Shown: positions 8,178-17,176, numbered from the stretch's first letter. The stretch is DNA of 64,000 nt from Metabacillus indicus LMG 22858 (GCF_000708755.2 NZ_JGVU02000002.1:930001-994000); one strand, 5' to 3'. Notes: generated by a model from the sequence alone, not told the origin. Numbers and translations are program-made.

Positions 8178-8627
8178 TTATACTTTAAACATGGATGTGA
8201 CCCCTTTTACAAGAGAACTCACCTGATTAACGGCTCCCATCATCTGCCCTGCCGTATCCATTACTTTGTTGAAATCCATCTGACCATCCGGCTTTTTAAA
8301 CTGGGACATCACTGTAGAAATGCCTCCCTGCTGATTTTTCGCTGCAGGTACCGGTTTTGGGTATGGATTTGCATACATTGCTTGCGGCATCATATTCTGC
8401 TGGGGCTGCTGCATCATAAACCCCTGTGTCTGATAGCCGTATGGCGGCATCTGGGACTGCTGATAGAAGGCTTGATTTTGCTGCACTTGCTGATAGGTAT
8501 GCTGATTTTGAGGCAAATATGCCGGATTTTCATATGGTGCATAGCCTTCATATGGATAGTAATAGCTGATTCTCTCTTCTTTCTTTTTTCTGCGGTTTTT
8601 AAATGAACTCATTTCTTGAGAATACAT
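8178..8627 (-). CDS. yppG: YppG-like spore protein
   Basis: 149 residues. The N-terminal part is basic then Tyr/Pro/Gln/Met-rich (QQVQQNQAFYQQSQMPPYG). The C-terminal ~50 residues, ending QMMGAVNQVSSLVKGVTSMFKV, are the conserved YppG signature. Low-complexity Tyr/Gln-rich composition is typical of coat or spore-surface proteins, but the function is unknown. The frame extends upstream to 8885 without support. AAGGAGATC before the ATG at 8627 decides the start. Divergent from yppF. Confidence 0.85.
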   Translation of the reverse strand: MYSQEMSSFKNRRKKKEERISYYYPYEGYAPYENPAYLPQNQHTYQQVQQNQAFYQQSQMPPYGYQTQGFMMQQPQQNMMPQAMYANPYPKPVPAAKNQQGGISTVMSQFKKPDGQMDFNKVMDTAGQMMGAVNQVSSLVKGVTSMFKV

Positions 8628-8799
8628 AACAGATCTCCTTTCAGCATAATGGGCTATTTCATACATATGCAAAAGAAAAGACTGCCGTGCGTGTCTAAAA
8701 GAAATTGTCAACTCTTGTCGGAAGTTTAAATTATTTGAAAAATCGAGATAAAAATTTCCCGTGATACCATTAAAGCAAGGGAATGGGAGGAGATACACG

Positions 8800-8979
8800 A
8801 TGAATCTGCAGAGCATACAATCCGCTTTTTTAGAAACAAAGAAGTATGAACCGACCAGCATCAGCGAATTAATGAATTTTATCAAAACGCTTTATATCAA
8901 GGGTGAGATGACCATCAGCGAATACAGGACGGCTGTCATGTACCTTGAAGCCTCAGAACTTGAAAAGATAAGCAACTGA
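8800..8979 (+). CDS. yppF: YppF-like protein
   Basis: 59 residues, helical and hydrophilic: MNLQSIQSAFLETKKYEP ... LMNFIKTLYIKGEMTISEYR. This matches the YppF family of Bacillus by pattern and by position between yppG and yppE. Function unknown. GGGAGGAGAT lies 7 bases before the ATG at 8800, which rules out the longer frame from 8761. A strong terminator follows. Confidence 0.8.
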   Translation: MNLQSIQSAFLETKKYEPTSISELMNFIKTLYIKGEMTISEYRTAVMYLEASELEKISN

Positions 8980-8983
8980 TGAC

Positions 8984-9011
8984 TGAGAGGGGATTCCCTC
9001 TCTTTTTTTTT
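8984..9011 (+). terminator. yppF terminator
   Basis: Stem gagaggg / ccctctc with a short loop, followed by nine T residues. Confidence 0.85.
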
Positions 9012-9087
9012 GTTATTTTCCATACATAACAGCACGCAATCGGAAACATATTATGAAGGATTCACCATTTCATTTATGGAGGTCATT

Positions 9088-9267
9088 ATGATGGGAAGAG
9101 GCAACCATTTCAACCATAAGAAAAAAGGACAGGATCTAACATTGTCAAAAAAGGGACAGCCTGCCGCTGCTAAACATTCAAAAGATGTTGAATATGCAAT
9201 TGAACCTGTCGCAAGCGAAGGAGACCGCGCTGTCACATTCCAGGAAGCGCGTGAAATAGACGAATAA
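9088..9267 (+). CDS. 59-residue small basic/acidic protein, unrecognised
   Basis: Starts MMGRGNHFNHKKKGQDL and ends GDRAVTFQEAREIDE. The first half is basic, the second acidic; no membrane segment. GGAGG lies 5 bases before the first ATG, supporting this start over 9010. It sits between two terminators, so it is a single-gene unit. Composition and neighbours suggest a small spore protein; I do not recognise the family. Confidence 0.65.
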   Translation: MMGRGNHFNHKKKGQDLTLSKKGQPAAAKHSKDVEYAIEPVASEGDRAVTFQEAREIDE

Positions 9268-9275
9268 ACGTCATG

Positions 9276-9307
9276 AAGGGTGTCCGATATACTTCGGACA
9301 CCCTTTT
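9276..9307 (+). terminator. Terminator after the 59-residue gene
   Basis: Perfect 11-bp stem aagggtgtccg / cggacaccctt with a short loop and TTTT. Confidence 0.85.
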
Positions 9308-9346
9308 CATTGAGGAAAATTCTTCACCTTGAGGTCTTTAAGCAAA

Positions 9347-9372
9347 ATAAAAAGCCCCTCATTGTAAGGAGC
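9347..9372 (-). terminator. yppE terminator
   Basis: On the minus strand AGCTCCTT pairs with GAGGGGCT and is followed by TTTTTATTTT. The stem overlaps the end of yppE. Confidence 0.6.
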
Positions 9373-9730
9373 TGTGTGCCTCCAGCCGGTCCATAACAGT
9401 TTCAATCGTATAGTCAATGGACTGTTTCATGTTCTTAAAACGTATCGCTTTGGAATCTTTGTAAAACGACTGAAGCACAAGCTGCTCAAAATTTTCTTCA
9501 GCTGAATCAATTTGAGCCGGAAACAAATATTTTGGTTTTGCTTCATCTCTCCATGCAAGAACGTCTCTTTTCCACTCGCTCATTACTTTCATCGCATCCT
9601 CAAATGCTGGCTTTACTTCGTGAAAAAAATCAACGTCTTCTTTCTTTTTGCTGTCGTTCTCAAAACGGCGGACACATTCGTCCGTTATATATAGAAGCTT
9701 TTCGGAATTTTCAAGAATTTTCGCTTTCAT
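9359..9730 (-). CDS. yppE: YppE family protein (DUF1798)
   Basis: 123 residues, all-helical and charged. The features LLYITDECVRRFE, FFHEVKPAFEDAM and the four-helix-bundle spacing fit the YppE/DUF1798 family, whose B. subtilis member has a solved structure but no known function. Standard position in the yppC-sspM-yppD-yppE cluster. AGAGGGG precedes the ATG. Confidence 0.85.
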   Translation of the reverse strand: MKAKILENSEKLLYITDECVRRFENDSKKKEDVDFFHEVKPAFEDAMKVMSEWKRDVLAWRDEAKPKYLFPAQIDSAEENFEQLVLQSFYKDSKAIRFKNMKQSIDYTIETVMDRLEAHSSLQ

Positions 9731-9788
9731 GCTGCAACCCCTCTCTGGGGTATCTTACCAAACATAAGCATGAAAAGCCAGATTCCTG

Positions 9789-10025
9789 CTAATAACTGAG
9801 CCGGTAGCTTGGTTTAACCCGTGATACGGAATCTTCCCTGTTTTCTTCTCCATTTGCCTGTAATACCGATTCTTCCGTCCTCTTTATGCTGCGCTGAAGG
9901 TCCTCTTCGCTCTGCAGAATGGTTTCCGATACTCTCTTTTGTATGGCAAGTTCTAATTTCGTCATCTCTTCATCGAGTTCCATTAAAAGTCTTTCCACAA
10001 CCATTTTCGGCACGAGGTGTTCCAT
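9789..10025 (-). CDS. Small helical protein in the yppD position
   Basis: 78 residues. The first ~60 are predicted coiled coil (LLMELDEEMTKLELAIQKRV), and the tail is polar. AAAGGAGGAG before the ATG at 10025 fixes the start; the frame open to 10094 is not supported. It occupies the place of yppD in B. subtilis (between sspM and yppE), but I cannot confirm similarity, so no symbol is given. Confidence 0.7.
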   Translation of the reverse strand: MEHLVPKMVVERLLMELDEEMTKLELAIQKRVSETILQSEEDLQRSIKRTEESVLQANGEENREDSVSRVKPSYRLSY

Positions 10026-10218
10026 CCTAACTCCTCCTTTCAATCTACTCGTACTATTCGCGGGCCAAAACGCTCCTCCCTTCACGGATGACAAAACTAG
10101 TTCGCTTTCGGCAAAGAAAGAAGAAATGATTGGATATTACTGTTTTTTCGACATCTCCCCCCGACATGCTGCATGAAATCGATTCCCATGCAAACACTAC
10201 ACTCAGGAGGTGTCTAAC

Positions 10219-10323
10219 ATGGCAAAAGAAAACAAAAAGAACACACAAAAACAGCAGCAGCAAGCCCCGTCAAAAAATGACCTCGACAAAAAGCTGGGTG
10301 GGCCGAATCGCCCTTCTACGTAA
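10219..10323 (+). CDS. sspM: Acid-soluble spore protein M
   Basis: 34 residues: a Lys/Gln-rich start, then NDLDKKLGGPNRPST at the C-terminus, which is the exact hallmark of SspM. SspM is a minor forespore protein, sigma-G dependent in B. subtilis, of unknown function. CAGGAGGTG precedes the ATG at ideal distance. Same position, between yppC and the yppD site, as in B. subtilis. A terminator follows. Confidence 0.92.
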   Translation: MAKENKKNTQKQQQQAPSKNDLDKKLGGPNRPST

Positions 10324-10362
10324 AAGAAAACACACAGAGGCTAGGACGTAACTAATTTAACC

Positions 10363-10406
10363 ATAAAAAACCGGACTAGTTTATAGCAGCTAGTTCGGTT
10401 TTTTAT
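10363..10406 (+). terminator. sspM terminator
   Basis: Long inverted repeat ataaaaaaccg-actag / ctagt-cggttttttat with the U-run inside the 3' arm. Symmetric enough to act on both strands. Confidence 0.8.
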
Positions 10407-10440
10407 GTTAATGGACTAAAATTGATTGTCAATTGTAGGA

Positions 10441-10622
10441 GTCATTCCCCTTAGTGACGCCACTTTTTCCAGTGATGGATCCTCATTTGTGGTGTCATTC
10501 GGCTTAGTGACGCCACTTTTTCCGGTGATGGTGCTCATTTGTGGCGTCATTCAACTTAGTGACGCCACTTTTTCCGGTGATGGTGCTCATTTGTGGCGTC
10601 ACTCGCCGTAGTCCCTGCCACT
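10441..10622. repeat. 52/53-bp tandem hairpin array, three full units plus a partial
   Basis: Units start at 10441, 10494, 10546 and 10598 (spacing 53, 52, 52). Where two units join, GTGGCGTCA and TGACGCCAC form a perfect 9-bp stem with a 10-base loop. The region between hairpins (TTTTTCCGGTGATGG and following) is also conserved, so it is not a CRISPR. No reading frame is supported. Lies between sspM and yppC in a 400-bp gene-free stretch. Confidence 0.85.
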
Positions 10623-10726
10623 TTTAAAAGAAATGGATCCTCGATTATATCATCATTCATAGGTGTAACTGCATTCTTCCAGATTTTTTATCGAACCTCT
10701 TTACACTATGATTTGTTCCAGCCTCC

Positions 10727-11698
10727 TCATATCTTTTTTCTCTTCGCCTGAACATACTCATTAGCAATGGCCAGAGCGTGCAGCTGATTTTCCTTTTTTA
10801 TAAGCCAGTCTGTCAAATCGATTGTTTCTGGCACCGGTATCGGTCTGTACCACCTGTCAAGCGGCTGGCCATGAAACCATTTTCGTTTCTTTTCGTCTAA
10901 TTGATGGGAAACAAAAGGAAAGGCCGTTCTTAAATACGGGGTCATACGAAGCCTGCTTGAAGGCTCATAATCTGCTCTTGAGCCGGTATGAACTGTCTTA
11001 GCCGCGAAGGTCAAAAACTCGCCGTAATAATCAGGATGAAAAAGAAGCCATGCAAGGGATCGTCCGAGCCTGATCCTGCTTTTCAGCTTTCTGAAATCAT
11101 GTACGGAGAAACCGTAAAGTCTGCCGCCCTCTCCGGGAAAAATGACTGTGCTGAAGTGAAACAGATCCTGAAAAAGAAAAAACGGTGTGCCGAATACTTT
11201 TCGTTTAAAGACAGTTCCCTCTATAACGGGTTTCTGGATAAGATGCTGCTCATTAATAATGAGAGAGGTCATCAGCCGCTCCATGTCCCCTCTTTCCCAA
11301 AACAAAACCCATTCTTTTTTCATAAAGGCAGAAACGTGAAATGCATCAAGAAGGTGAAACAGGGGTTTCCCTGCTGTTTTTGACCATTCATAAAGCAAAA
11401 GCTGCGGATACGCATCCGAAAAAATCAGCCAGTTGGCATCCTCATATGTCAGAAAGAGGGCTTTCCTTGTTTTCTCGTCCAATAATTTTTGAAACCAAAC
11501 GCCCTTTAAATCCGTCATACAGTAGCCTGCATTCCGCGAGACCATGCTTGCCATAAAAGACCATTTGATTTCGGGGTGACGGAGAAAAAAGTCCTGATAG
11601 CTTTGCGTGCGAGAAATATTGTCGTAATTATTTTTGCGCACCGTATTCTTTATAAGTGCTATAATATTCTTTTCATCTAAATGGCTGCCGCCTGTCAT
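10727..11698 (-). CDS. yppC: YppC, DUF2515 family protein
   Basis: About 323 residues, the usual size for the family, with many aromatic residues and a conserved pattern: NISRTQSYQDFFLRHPEI, MASMVSRNAGYCMTDLKG, WLIFSDAYPQLLLYEW. Cytosolic, function unknown. Conserved neighbour of recU-ponA, transcribed divergently. GGGAGG sits 3 bases from a first ATG (11704) and 9 bases from the second (11698), so the second is preferred; the difference is two residues. Confidence 0.88.
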   Translation of the reverse strand: MTGGSHLDEKNIIALIKNTVRKNNYDNISRTQSYQDFFLRHPEIKWSFMASMVSRNAGYCMTDLKGVWFQKLLDEKTRKALFLTYEDANWLIFSDAYPQLLLYEWSKTAGKPLFHLLDAFHVSAFMKKEWVLFWERGDMERLMTSLIINEQHLIQKPVIEGTVFKRKVFGTPFFLFQDLFHFSTVIFPGEGGRLYGFSVHDFRKLKSRIRLGRSLAWLLFHPDYYGEFLTFAAKTVHTGSRADYEPSSRLRMTPYLRTAFPFVSHQLDEKKRKWFHGQPLDRWYRPIPVPETIDLTDWLIKKENQLHALAIANEYVQAKRKKI

Positions 11699-11841
11699 CA
11701 GCATTCGCCTCCCTGTTTTAAGCTTGCCCAGGGAACCCGGAACTACGCGCGGCGTCTGTTAACAAAATCGAAACTTTTTCACCATGTCTTTTTTCATTTT
11801 TTTGATATGATAGGTAGTAGTTTTACCTGAGGAGGGAAGAA

Positions 11842-12438
11842 ATGATTTTTCGTTATCCTAACGGAAAAACGTACAATCCTGGTGCTGTTCCGGCTAAAAA
11901 GCGTGAGGCTAAGGAATCCTATAGTAATAGAGGGATGACTCTTGAAGAGGATTTGAATGAAACCAATCAGTTCTATCTAAACAGAGCGATTGCCGTCATT
12001 CATAAAAAGCCGACTCCTGTGCAGATTGTGAATGTTGATTTTCCGAAAAGGAGCGCAGCGGTTATTCGCGAGGCCTATTTTAAACAATCCTCTACAACAG
12101 ACTATAACGGGGTCTATAAAGGAAAGTACATTGATTTTGAAGCGAAGGAAACGCAAAGCGATACTTCATTTCCGCTGAAAAATTTCCATGAGCATCAGAT
12201 CAGCCACATGAAAATGGTCATTGATCATGGAGGCATTTCGTTTGTGATTCTGTCTGCCTTCGGAAGTGTGTATTTGATGGAGGCAGCCGTTTTATTTGAG
12301 TTTTGGGAAAGAAAAGAAAGCGGAGGCAGAAAGTCCATCTCGAAAAAAGAAATTGAAGCATCGTCCCACTTGATACCGCTTGGCTATCAGCCCAGAATTG
12401 ATTATATTAAAGTATTAGAAAAGCTTTATTTCCATTAA
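11842..12438 (+). CDS. recU: Holliday junction resolvase RecU
   Basis: Cleaves four-way DNA junctions during recombination and chromosome segregation and modulates RecA. It contains the family signatures [17 protein letters not shown] near the N-terminus, [26 protein letters not shown], and the nuclease core YIDFEAKET (PD-(D/E)XK metal-binding D, E and K). 198 residues. GGAGGGAAGAA precedes the ATG. Followed after 44 bp by ponA, the conserved recU-ponA operon. Confidence 0.96.
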   Translation: MIFRYPNGKTYNPGAVPAKKREAKESYSNRGMTLEEDLNETNQFYLNRAIAVIHKKPTPVQIVNVDFPKRSAAVIREAYFKQSSTTDYNGVYKGKYIDFEAKETQSDTSFPLKNFHEHQISHMKMVIDHGGISFVILSAFGSVYLMEAAVLFEFWERKESGGRKSISKKEIEASSHLIPLGYQPRIDYIKVLEKLYFH

Positions 12439-12482
12439 TTCGCCGCAGCGCGGATCTTGTAATGAAAGGTTGGAAAAACGCA

Positions 12483-15164
12483 ATGTCAGATCAATACAAA
12501 AGCCGCGAGGAACGCCGCAGGGCACTTGCGCAAACAAGTAAAACAAGCAAGACTAAAACGAAAAAACCGAACAAACCCGGCGGGGGTGCCCTATGGAAAC
12601 GCATCCTGTTTATCCTGATATCGATCGGACTGATCGGCATGATTGCAGGCGGCGTAACATTTGCGGTTATCGCAGCAGGAGCCCCGAAGCTTGATGAGAA
12701 GAAACTGAAGGATTCCTACTCCTCTACCATTTACGATAAAGAAGGCAATGAAATTACGGAAGTAGGCGCTCAAAAACGAACCTATATTTCCTACAATGAC
12801 ATTCCGAAAGTACTCGAAGAAGCTGTTCTTGCAACGGAGGATGCCCGCTTTTATGAACACAGCGGGGTAGATGTTATCCGCCTTGGCGGTGCAGTCGTTG
12901 CCAACGTTACACAAGGGTTCGGTTCCCAGGGCGGAAGCACGATCACCCAGCAGGTCATTAAAAACTCTTTCTTCACTCATGAAAAAACGATTACCCGTAA
13001 GGTTCAGGAGCTGTGGCTCGCTTTTCAGCTTGAGCAAAAATACTCAAAGCATGAAATTCTTGAGATGTACTTAAATAAAATTTACTATCATCCTCAATAT
13101 TACGGAGTCGGGAAAGCAGCAGAAGGCTTTTACGGTAAAGAACTGAAGGACCTTGAGCTTCACGAGGCAGCAATGCTTGCCGGGATCCCTCAGAGCCCGA
13201 CAAACTTTGACCCGAGAAAAAATCCCGAGTCAGCTGAAAAAAGACGAAACATCGTCCTGAATATGATGGTGAAACAAGGCTTTATTACAGAGCAGGAAGC
13301 AGAAGAAGCGAAAAAAGTTCCTGTTCAATCTACCGTTGTTCCTGAAAAAGAAAAATCAAATCCATACAGTGCGTATGTCGAGCAGGTCATTGAAGAAGTG
13401 AAAGATAAAACGGATATCGATGTAAGCTCAGCAGGTGCGAAAATCTATACGACAATCGATACAGATGCACAAAAATATGTAGAAGATCTTCTTAATGGAA
13501 ATGATGTCGGCTTCCCTGATGACAACTTCCAGGCAGGCATCACGCTTATTGATACAGAGTCCGGCGAAATCCGCGCAATCGGCGGCGGACGCAACCAGAA
13601 TGTCGGAGACTTCAACTATGCAATTGACACGAGAAGACAGCCGGGTTCGACGATTAAACCTGTCCTTGATTACGGTCCGGCCATTGAATATCTGAAGTGG
13701 TCCACATATGAACAAATTAAGGATGAACCATATACCTATTCAAACGGCGTCAAAATCAATAACTTTGACCGCGGCTACAAAGGACAGATGTCCATCCGCG
13801 ACGCCCTGGCACAATCACGCAACATCCCTGCTCTGAAGGCTATGCAGGAAGTCGGAATTGACAAAGCCCGTGACTTTGCCGCAGGACTTGGCATTCCGCT
13901 TGAAGAGGAAATTCCGGAAGCATACTCTATTGGTGGATTTGACACGGGAGTATCCCCTCTTCATATGGCAGGAGCATTTGCAGCGTTCGGCAATAACGGC
14001 ATTTACACAGAGCCACATGCCGTTACAAAAGTTGTCTTAAGCGACGGAACAGAATTTGATCTTTCTCCTGAGGCTGAAGCTGCAATGAGCGATTACACCG
14101 CTTATATGACAACAAGCATGATGATTTCTGTTGTTGAAGAAGGAACAGGTACAGCAGCAAGAGTTCCCGGGGTCACAGTTGCAGGCAAAACAGGAACGAC
14201 AAACTTCTCTGAAGAGGATAAACAAAAATACAACGTTCCATCCGGCGGTGCGAAAGACAGCTGGTTTGTCGGCTACACTCCGGAATATGCGGCTGCAGTA
14301 TGGACCGGTTATTCAAAAAATGATGAAAAAATGCATCTGAATAAATCAGATCAGCAAATTGCGAAGAAACTTTTTAAAGAAGTGATTTCAGAAGTATCAA
14401 GCGGAAACGGCAAAGATTTCAAAAAACCAAACTCAGTTGTTAAAGTTACAGTTGAAAACGGCTCTAACCCGCCGAAGCTTGCAAGTAAATTTACGCCTGA
14501 CAGCAAGAAAATCAGCGAGTACTTTGTAAAAGGCACAGAGCCTACAAAGGTTTCTGAGCAGTATAAGCGTCTTGCTAAACCATCAGGATTTAAAGTGGAA
14601 TATGATCAGACAGCCAATCAAATTGTACTCAACTGGGATTACAAAGAGGATCTGAAAGACTCTGTTACCTTTGAAATCAGCCAGTCTGTTGACGGAGGTC
14701 CTGCACAGGTGATCAATCAGACGAAAGACACCAGCATGGCCATCCCTAACCCGAATCCTGGATCAACGTATAAATTCCAGATTGCAGCCGTCAGCGATGA
14801 CGACGGCTCTAACCGAAGCGACTCTGCCGCAGCAGCGATCCAAATTCCGGAAGCAGTCATAGAGGAACCTGCAGAACCGGAAGAGCCTGAAGAAGAGCCT
14901 GGTGAAGGCGAACAGCCTCCTGGCGAAGAATTCCCCGGCGGTGAACTTCCGGGTGAAGGTGAGCCTGGTGAAGGCGAGCAGCCTCCTGGCGAAGGAGAAC
15001 AGCCTCCTGGTGAAGGCGGACCTGGAGATGGTGAAACACCTCCTGGCGAAGGCGAAACACCTCAAGAGCCTGCTGAACCTCTGATTCCGCTTCCTCCCGG
15101 CAACGGAAACGGAAACGGCAATAATGGAAACGGAAACGGCAATGGAAACAATGATGATGATTGA
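12483..15164 (+). CDS. ponA: Class A penicillin-binding protein 1 (PBP1A/1B)
   Basis: Bifunctional peptidoglycan synthase. A basic cytosolic tail is followed by a membrane anchor (~residues 40-65), a GT51 glycosyltransferase domain with EDARFYEH and GGSTITQQ, and a transpeptidase domain with SxxK in QPGSTIKP, SxN in QSRN and KTG in AGKTGTTNF. A fibronectin-III-like domain (~720-790) and a long low-complexity tail come next. The tail repeats (P)GEGEQPPGE and ends in Asn/Gly runs then DDD. The ATG at 12483 (MSDQYKSREERR) matches the B. subtilis start; the frame from 12462 is not needed. 893 residues. The partner GpsB is also in this window. Confidence 0.96.
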   Translation: MSDQYKSREERRRALAQTSKTSKTKTKKPNKPGGGALWKRILFILISIGLIGMIAGGVTFAVIAAGAPKLDEKKLKDSYSSTIYDKEGNEITEVGAQKRTYISYNDIPKVLEEAVLATEDARFYEHSGVDVIRLGGAVVANVTQGFGSQGGSTITQQVIKNSFFTHEKTITRKVQELWLAFQLEQKYSKHEILEMYLNKIYYHPQYYGVGKAAEGFYGKELKDLELHEAAMLAGIPQSPTNFDPRKNPESAEKRRNIVLNMMVKQGFITEQEAEEAKKVPVQSTVVPEKEKSNPYSAYVEQVIEEVKDKTDIDVSSAGAKIYTTIDTDAQKYVEDLLNGNDVGFPDDNFQAGITLIDTESGEIRAIGGGRNQNVGDFNYAIDTRRQPGSTIKPVLDYGPAIEYLKWSTYEQIKDEPYTYSNGVKINNFDRGYKGQMSIRDALAQSRNIPALKAMQEVGIDKARDFAAGLGIPLEEEIPEAYSIGGFDTGVSPLHMAGAFAAFGNNGIYTEPHAVTKVVLSDGTEFDLSPEAEAAMSDYTAYMTTSMMISVVEEGTGTAARVPGVTVAGKTGTTNFSEEDKQKYNVPSGGAKDSWFVGYTPEYAAAVWTGYSKNDEKMHLNKSDQQIAKKLFKEVISEVSSGNGKDFKKPNSVVKVTVENGSNPPKLASKFTPDSKKISEYFVKGTEPTKVSEQYKRLAKPSGFKVEYDQTANQIVLNWDYKEDLKDSVTFEISQSVDGGPAQVINQTKDTSMAIPNPNPGSTYKFQIAAVSDDDGSNRSDSAAAAIQIPEAVIEEPAEPEEPEEEPGEGEQPPGEEFPGGELPGEGEPGEGEQPPGEGEQPPGEGGPGDGETPPGEGETPQEPAEPLIPLPPGNGNGNGNNGNGNGNGNNDDD

Positions 15165-15193
15165 TAAGAAAAGCACAAGCGCATGATAAAAGA

Positions 15194-15263
15194 GAGACCT
15201 GCACATGCAGGTCTCCCCAAAACAAAAACGCAGGGAAATCATTCCGATTTCCCTGCGTTTTTT
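15194..15263. terminator. Double hairpin terminator between ponA and ypoC
   Basis: A first hairpin, gagacctgc / gcaggtctc (15194-15215), is followed by a second, aacgcagggaaatc / gatttccctgcgtt, with T7 on the plus strand (ponA) and A-rich sequence on the left that gives TTTTTGTTTT on the minus strand (ypoC). The second stem holds the ypoC stop codon. Confidence 0.85.
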
Positions 15264-15772
15264 TGTTTGTATTTTTTTAGGGCCATTTGTTTTGAAAACT
15301 GCTTTTCGCACTCCTGAAAGAGCTGATCAAGCTGAACAAAGGAATGATACTGTTCCGGCTTTATAAGGATATAGTTCAGTCTTTCATGTACATTCACAGG
15401 CTGTATGTCAAAAGCAGTCCAGTCTGTGTTTCTGAGATCTAAATGCCCGACCGGTTTGCCGCTGCTCCAGTAAAGACAGCAAACAAACAGGGATACCCCG
15501 TCAATCATGTCTTTCCTTGAGGCTTTTTTCTGACGGGAACGGAAGCCGGATGCAATTGTTGTCTTGAGTGCATCCCACCTTTTCATAATAGCGGAAACCG
15601 ATTGATCTGCATGCTCCCAAGGTCTCCACAGCACCTGCTCGCCTGTTTTCAGACAGATGTCATAGTAAAAAGGATTAATGGCAAGCACCTGTTCCAAATC
15701 ACTATGAAAAGCTTCTTGAAAAGGACCGAACGGCTCATGGAGAAAATCCCCGGGCACACTGCTGCTATACAT
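15239..15772 (-). CDS. ypoC: YpoC family protein
   Basis: 177 residues, soluble, with conserved segments PFYYDICLKTGEQVLWRPWEHA and LYWSSGKPVGHLDLRNTDW. Matches YpoC by position (between nth and ponA) and general pattern. Function unknown. Its start lies inside the 3' end of nth (8-base overlap), so it depends on nth translation. Confidence 0.8.
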   Translation of the reverse strand: MYSSSVPGDFLHEPFGPFQEAFHSDLEQVLAINPFYYDICLKTGEQVLWRPWEHADQSVSAIMKRWDALKTTIASGFRSRQKKASRKDMIDGVSLFVCCLYWSSGKPVGHLDLRNTDWTAFDIQPVNVHERLNYILIKPEQYHSFVQLDQLFQECEKQFSKQMALKKYKQKNAGKSE

Positions 15773-16427
15773 TTCTGACCGTCCCTTTTTTGATGCGCTT
15801 CTGCCCTTCCCTGCACATATGTAAAAGCGGACATTTTGAGCATTTTGGCGCCTGGGCCCTGCAGTGATATCTGCCGAAAAAGATCAGTCTGTGATGGGTC
15901 AGAGACCACTCTTCCTCAGGCACTTTCCGCATCAGGGTTTTTTCAACTTCCAATACAGAATCTTTCCACCTGCAGATCGCAAGCCTCTTGCTCACCCTTT
16001 CAACATGAGTATCAACAGCGATGGCAGGTATGCCAAAAGCTACGGAAACGACTACATTTGCCGTCTTCCTCCCTACACCGGGAAGCTTGGTCAGTTCATC
16101 GCGGTCTTCAGGAACCTTTCCGTCATACTCACCTATAAGCAGCGTGCAAAGTTTTTGAATGTTTTTAGCTTTGTTTCTGTAAAGTCCGATCGACCGGATA
16201 TCATTTTGCAGTTCTTCAATGGGAACAGCAAGATAATCTTCCGGTGTTTTATATTTTTCAAACAGGCTCTTCGTCACTTTGTTTACAAGCACATCTGTAC
16301 ACTGGGCAGAAAGAGCAACTGCTATGACAAGCTCAAATGGATTGCTGTGATTTAATTCGCAGTGGGCGTCCGGAAACATGTCCCCGATTGTATCCAGTGC
16401 TTCTCTGATTTGTTTCTTGTTCAGCAT
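15765..16427 (-). CDS. nth: Endonuclease III (DNA glycosylase/AP lyase)
   Basis: Base excision repair enzyme that removes oxidised pyrimidines and cleaves AP sites. The helix-hairpin-helix LPGVGRKTANVV carries the catalytic lysine, the aspartate is in AVDTHVERV, and a C-terminal [4Fe-4S] cluster motif reads CRAQAPKCSKCPLLHMC (Cys spacing 6-2-5, starting with C of YHCRA). 220 residues, normal length. AGGTGATG precedes the ATG. In the dnaD-nth-ypoC operon, 22 bp after dnaD. Confidence 0.96.
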   Translation of the reverse strand: MLNKKQIREALDTIGDMFPDAHCELNHSNPFELVIAVALSAQCTDVLVNKVTKSLFEKYKTPEDYLAVPIEELQNDIRSIGLYRNKAKNIQKLCTLLIGEYDGKVPEDRDELTKLPGVGRKTANVVVSVAFGIPAIAVDTHVERVSKRLAICRWKDSVLEVEKTLMRKVPEEEWSLTHHRLIFFGRYHCRAQAPKCSKCPLLHMCREGQKRIKKGTVRNV

Positions 16428-16449
16428 AACATCACCTGTTCATTTTCAT

Positions 16450-17154
16450 TTAACTTTCCAGCCAGTTGTAAAAAGGCACTTTTCGTTTGTACTCTTCTTC
16501 AGACTCCGGCTGTTTTTGCGGCTGCACTTGATGCTGCCTGAACCGCTTCCCGTAGCTTCTTGCCTGTTCAATCGTTCTGATGCCGTTCTTTTTCCATTCA
16601 AAAAGTATCCTGTCAATGTATCTGAAGTTCAGCTTGCCCGAAATGACCGCTTCTTTAAGGGCTGCTTTAATAATAACCGGATCATGATAATCCTGATCCA
16701 TCCAAATAGACAGCGTTTCAACTTCAAATGGGGACAGGGGCCTTCCGAATTCCCGTTCAAATACAGGATACAGGTTTACATTTTCCTGCTCCTGATTCTC
16801 ATCAAATTGAACTTCCTCTTTTTTCAGCAAATCATCATACAATTTGCCCCAAAGCGGTTTTAGGGAATAACGTTCATATTTTATGGAAGCCTGCTCATAT
16901 TCTTCAATATCAATAAACCCTCTCTGCAGCAGACTTCTTAAAAGAGATGTGCAGGCAGATGTCTGTATGGTCATGGAATTTGATAATTCGTCCGGTGTAG
17001 GAAACTGATTTCCGTTTTGAAGATGCAGATTTACCTGCAGAAGCAAAACCAGCTCCTCTTCTTTGAGGCCTAACCGGAAGTAATTGGATATAAGCGCCGA
17101 AGGCACAGTCAAATAGCCCTGTTCCTGCATGGCTGTAAATTGTTCTTTATTCAT
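16450..17154 (-). CDS. dnaD: DNA replication initiation protein DnaD
   Basis: Primosomal protein acting with DnaA, DnaB and DnaI at oriC and at stalled forks. The N-terminal DDBH1 winged-helix domain covers ~residues 1-100. The C-terminal DDBH2 domain (~130-200) has the YxxxIxxxW signature in YIDRILFEW followed by KKNGI. A basic tail binds DNA. 234 residues. Preceded by GAGGTGA; the ATG at 17154 is chosen over an adjacent GTG. Standard first gene of the dnaD-nth-ypoC operon. Confidence 0.94.
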   Translation of the reverse strand: MNKEQFTAMQEQGYLTVPSALISNYFRLGLKEEELVLLLQVNLHLQNGNQFPTPDELSNSMTIQTSACTSLLRSLLQRGFIDIEEYEQASIKYERYSLKPLWGKLYDDLLKKEEVQFDENQEQENVNLYPVFEREFGRPLSPFEVETLSIWMDQDYHDPVIIKAALKEAVISGKLNFRYIDRILFEWKKNGIRTIEQARSYGKRFRQHQVQPQKQPESEEEYKRKVPFYNWLES

Positions 17155-17176
17155 CACGGGTCACCTCACCTCACTT

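Noticed and set aside
14857-15311. Minus-strand frames of 122 and 182 codons over the ponA tail
   Set aside because: They are mirror frames of the GEGEQPPGE repeat codons and lack start signals.
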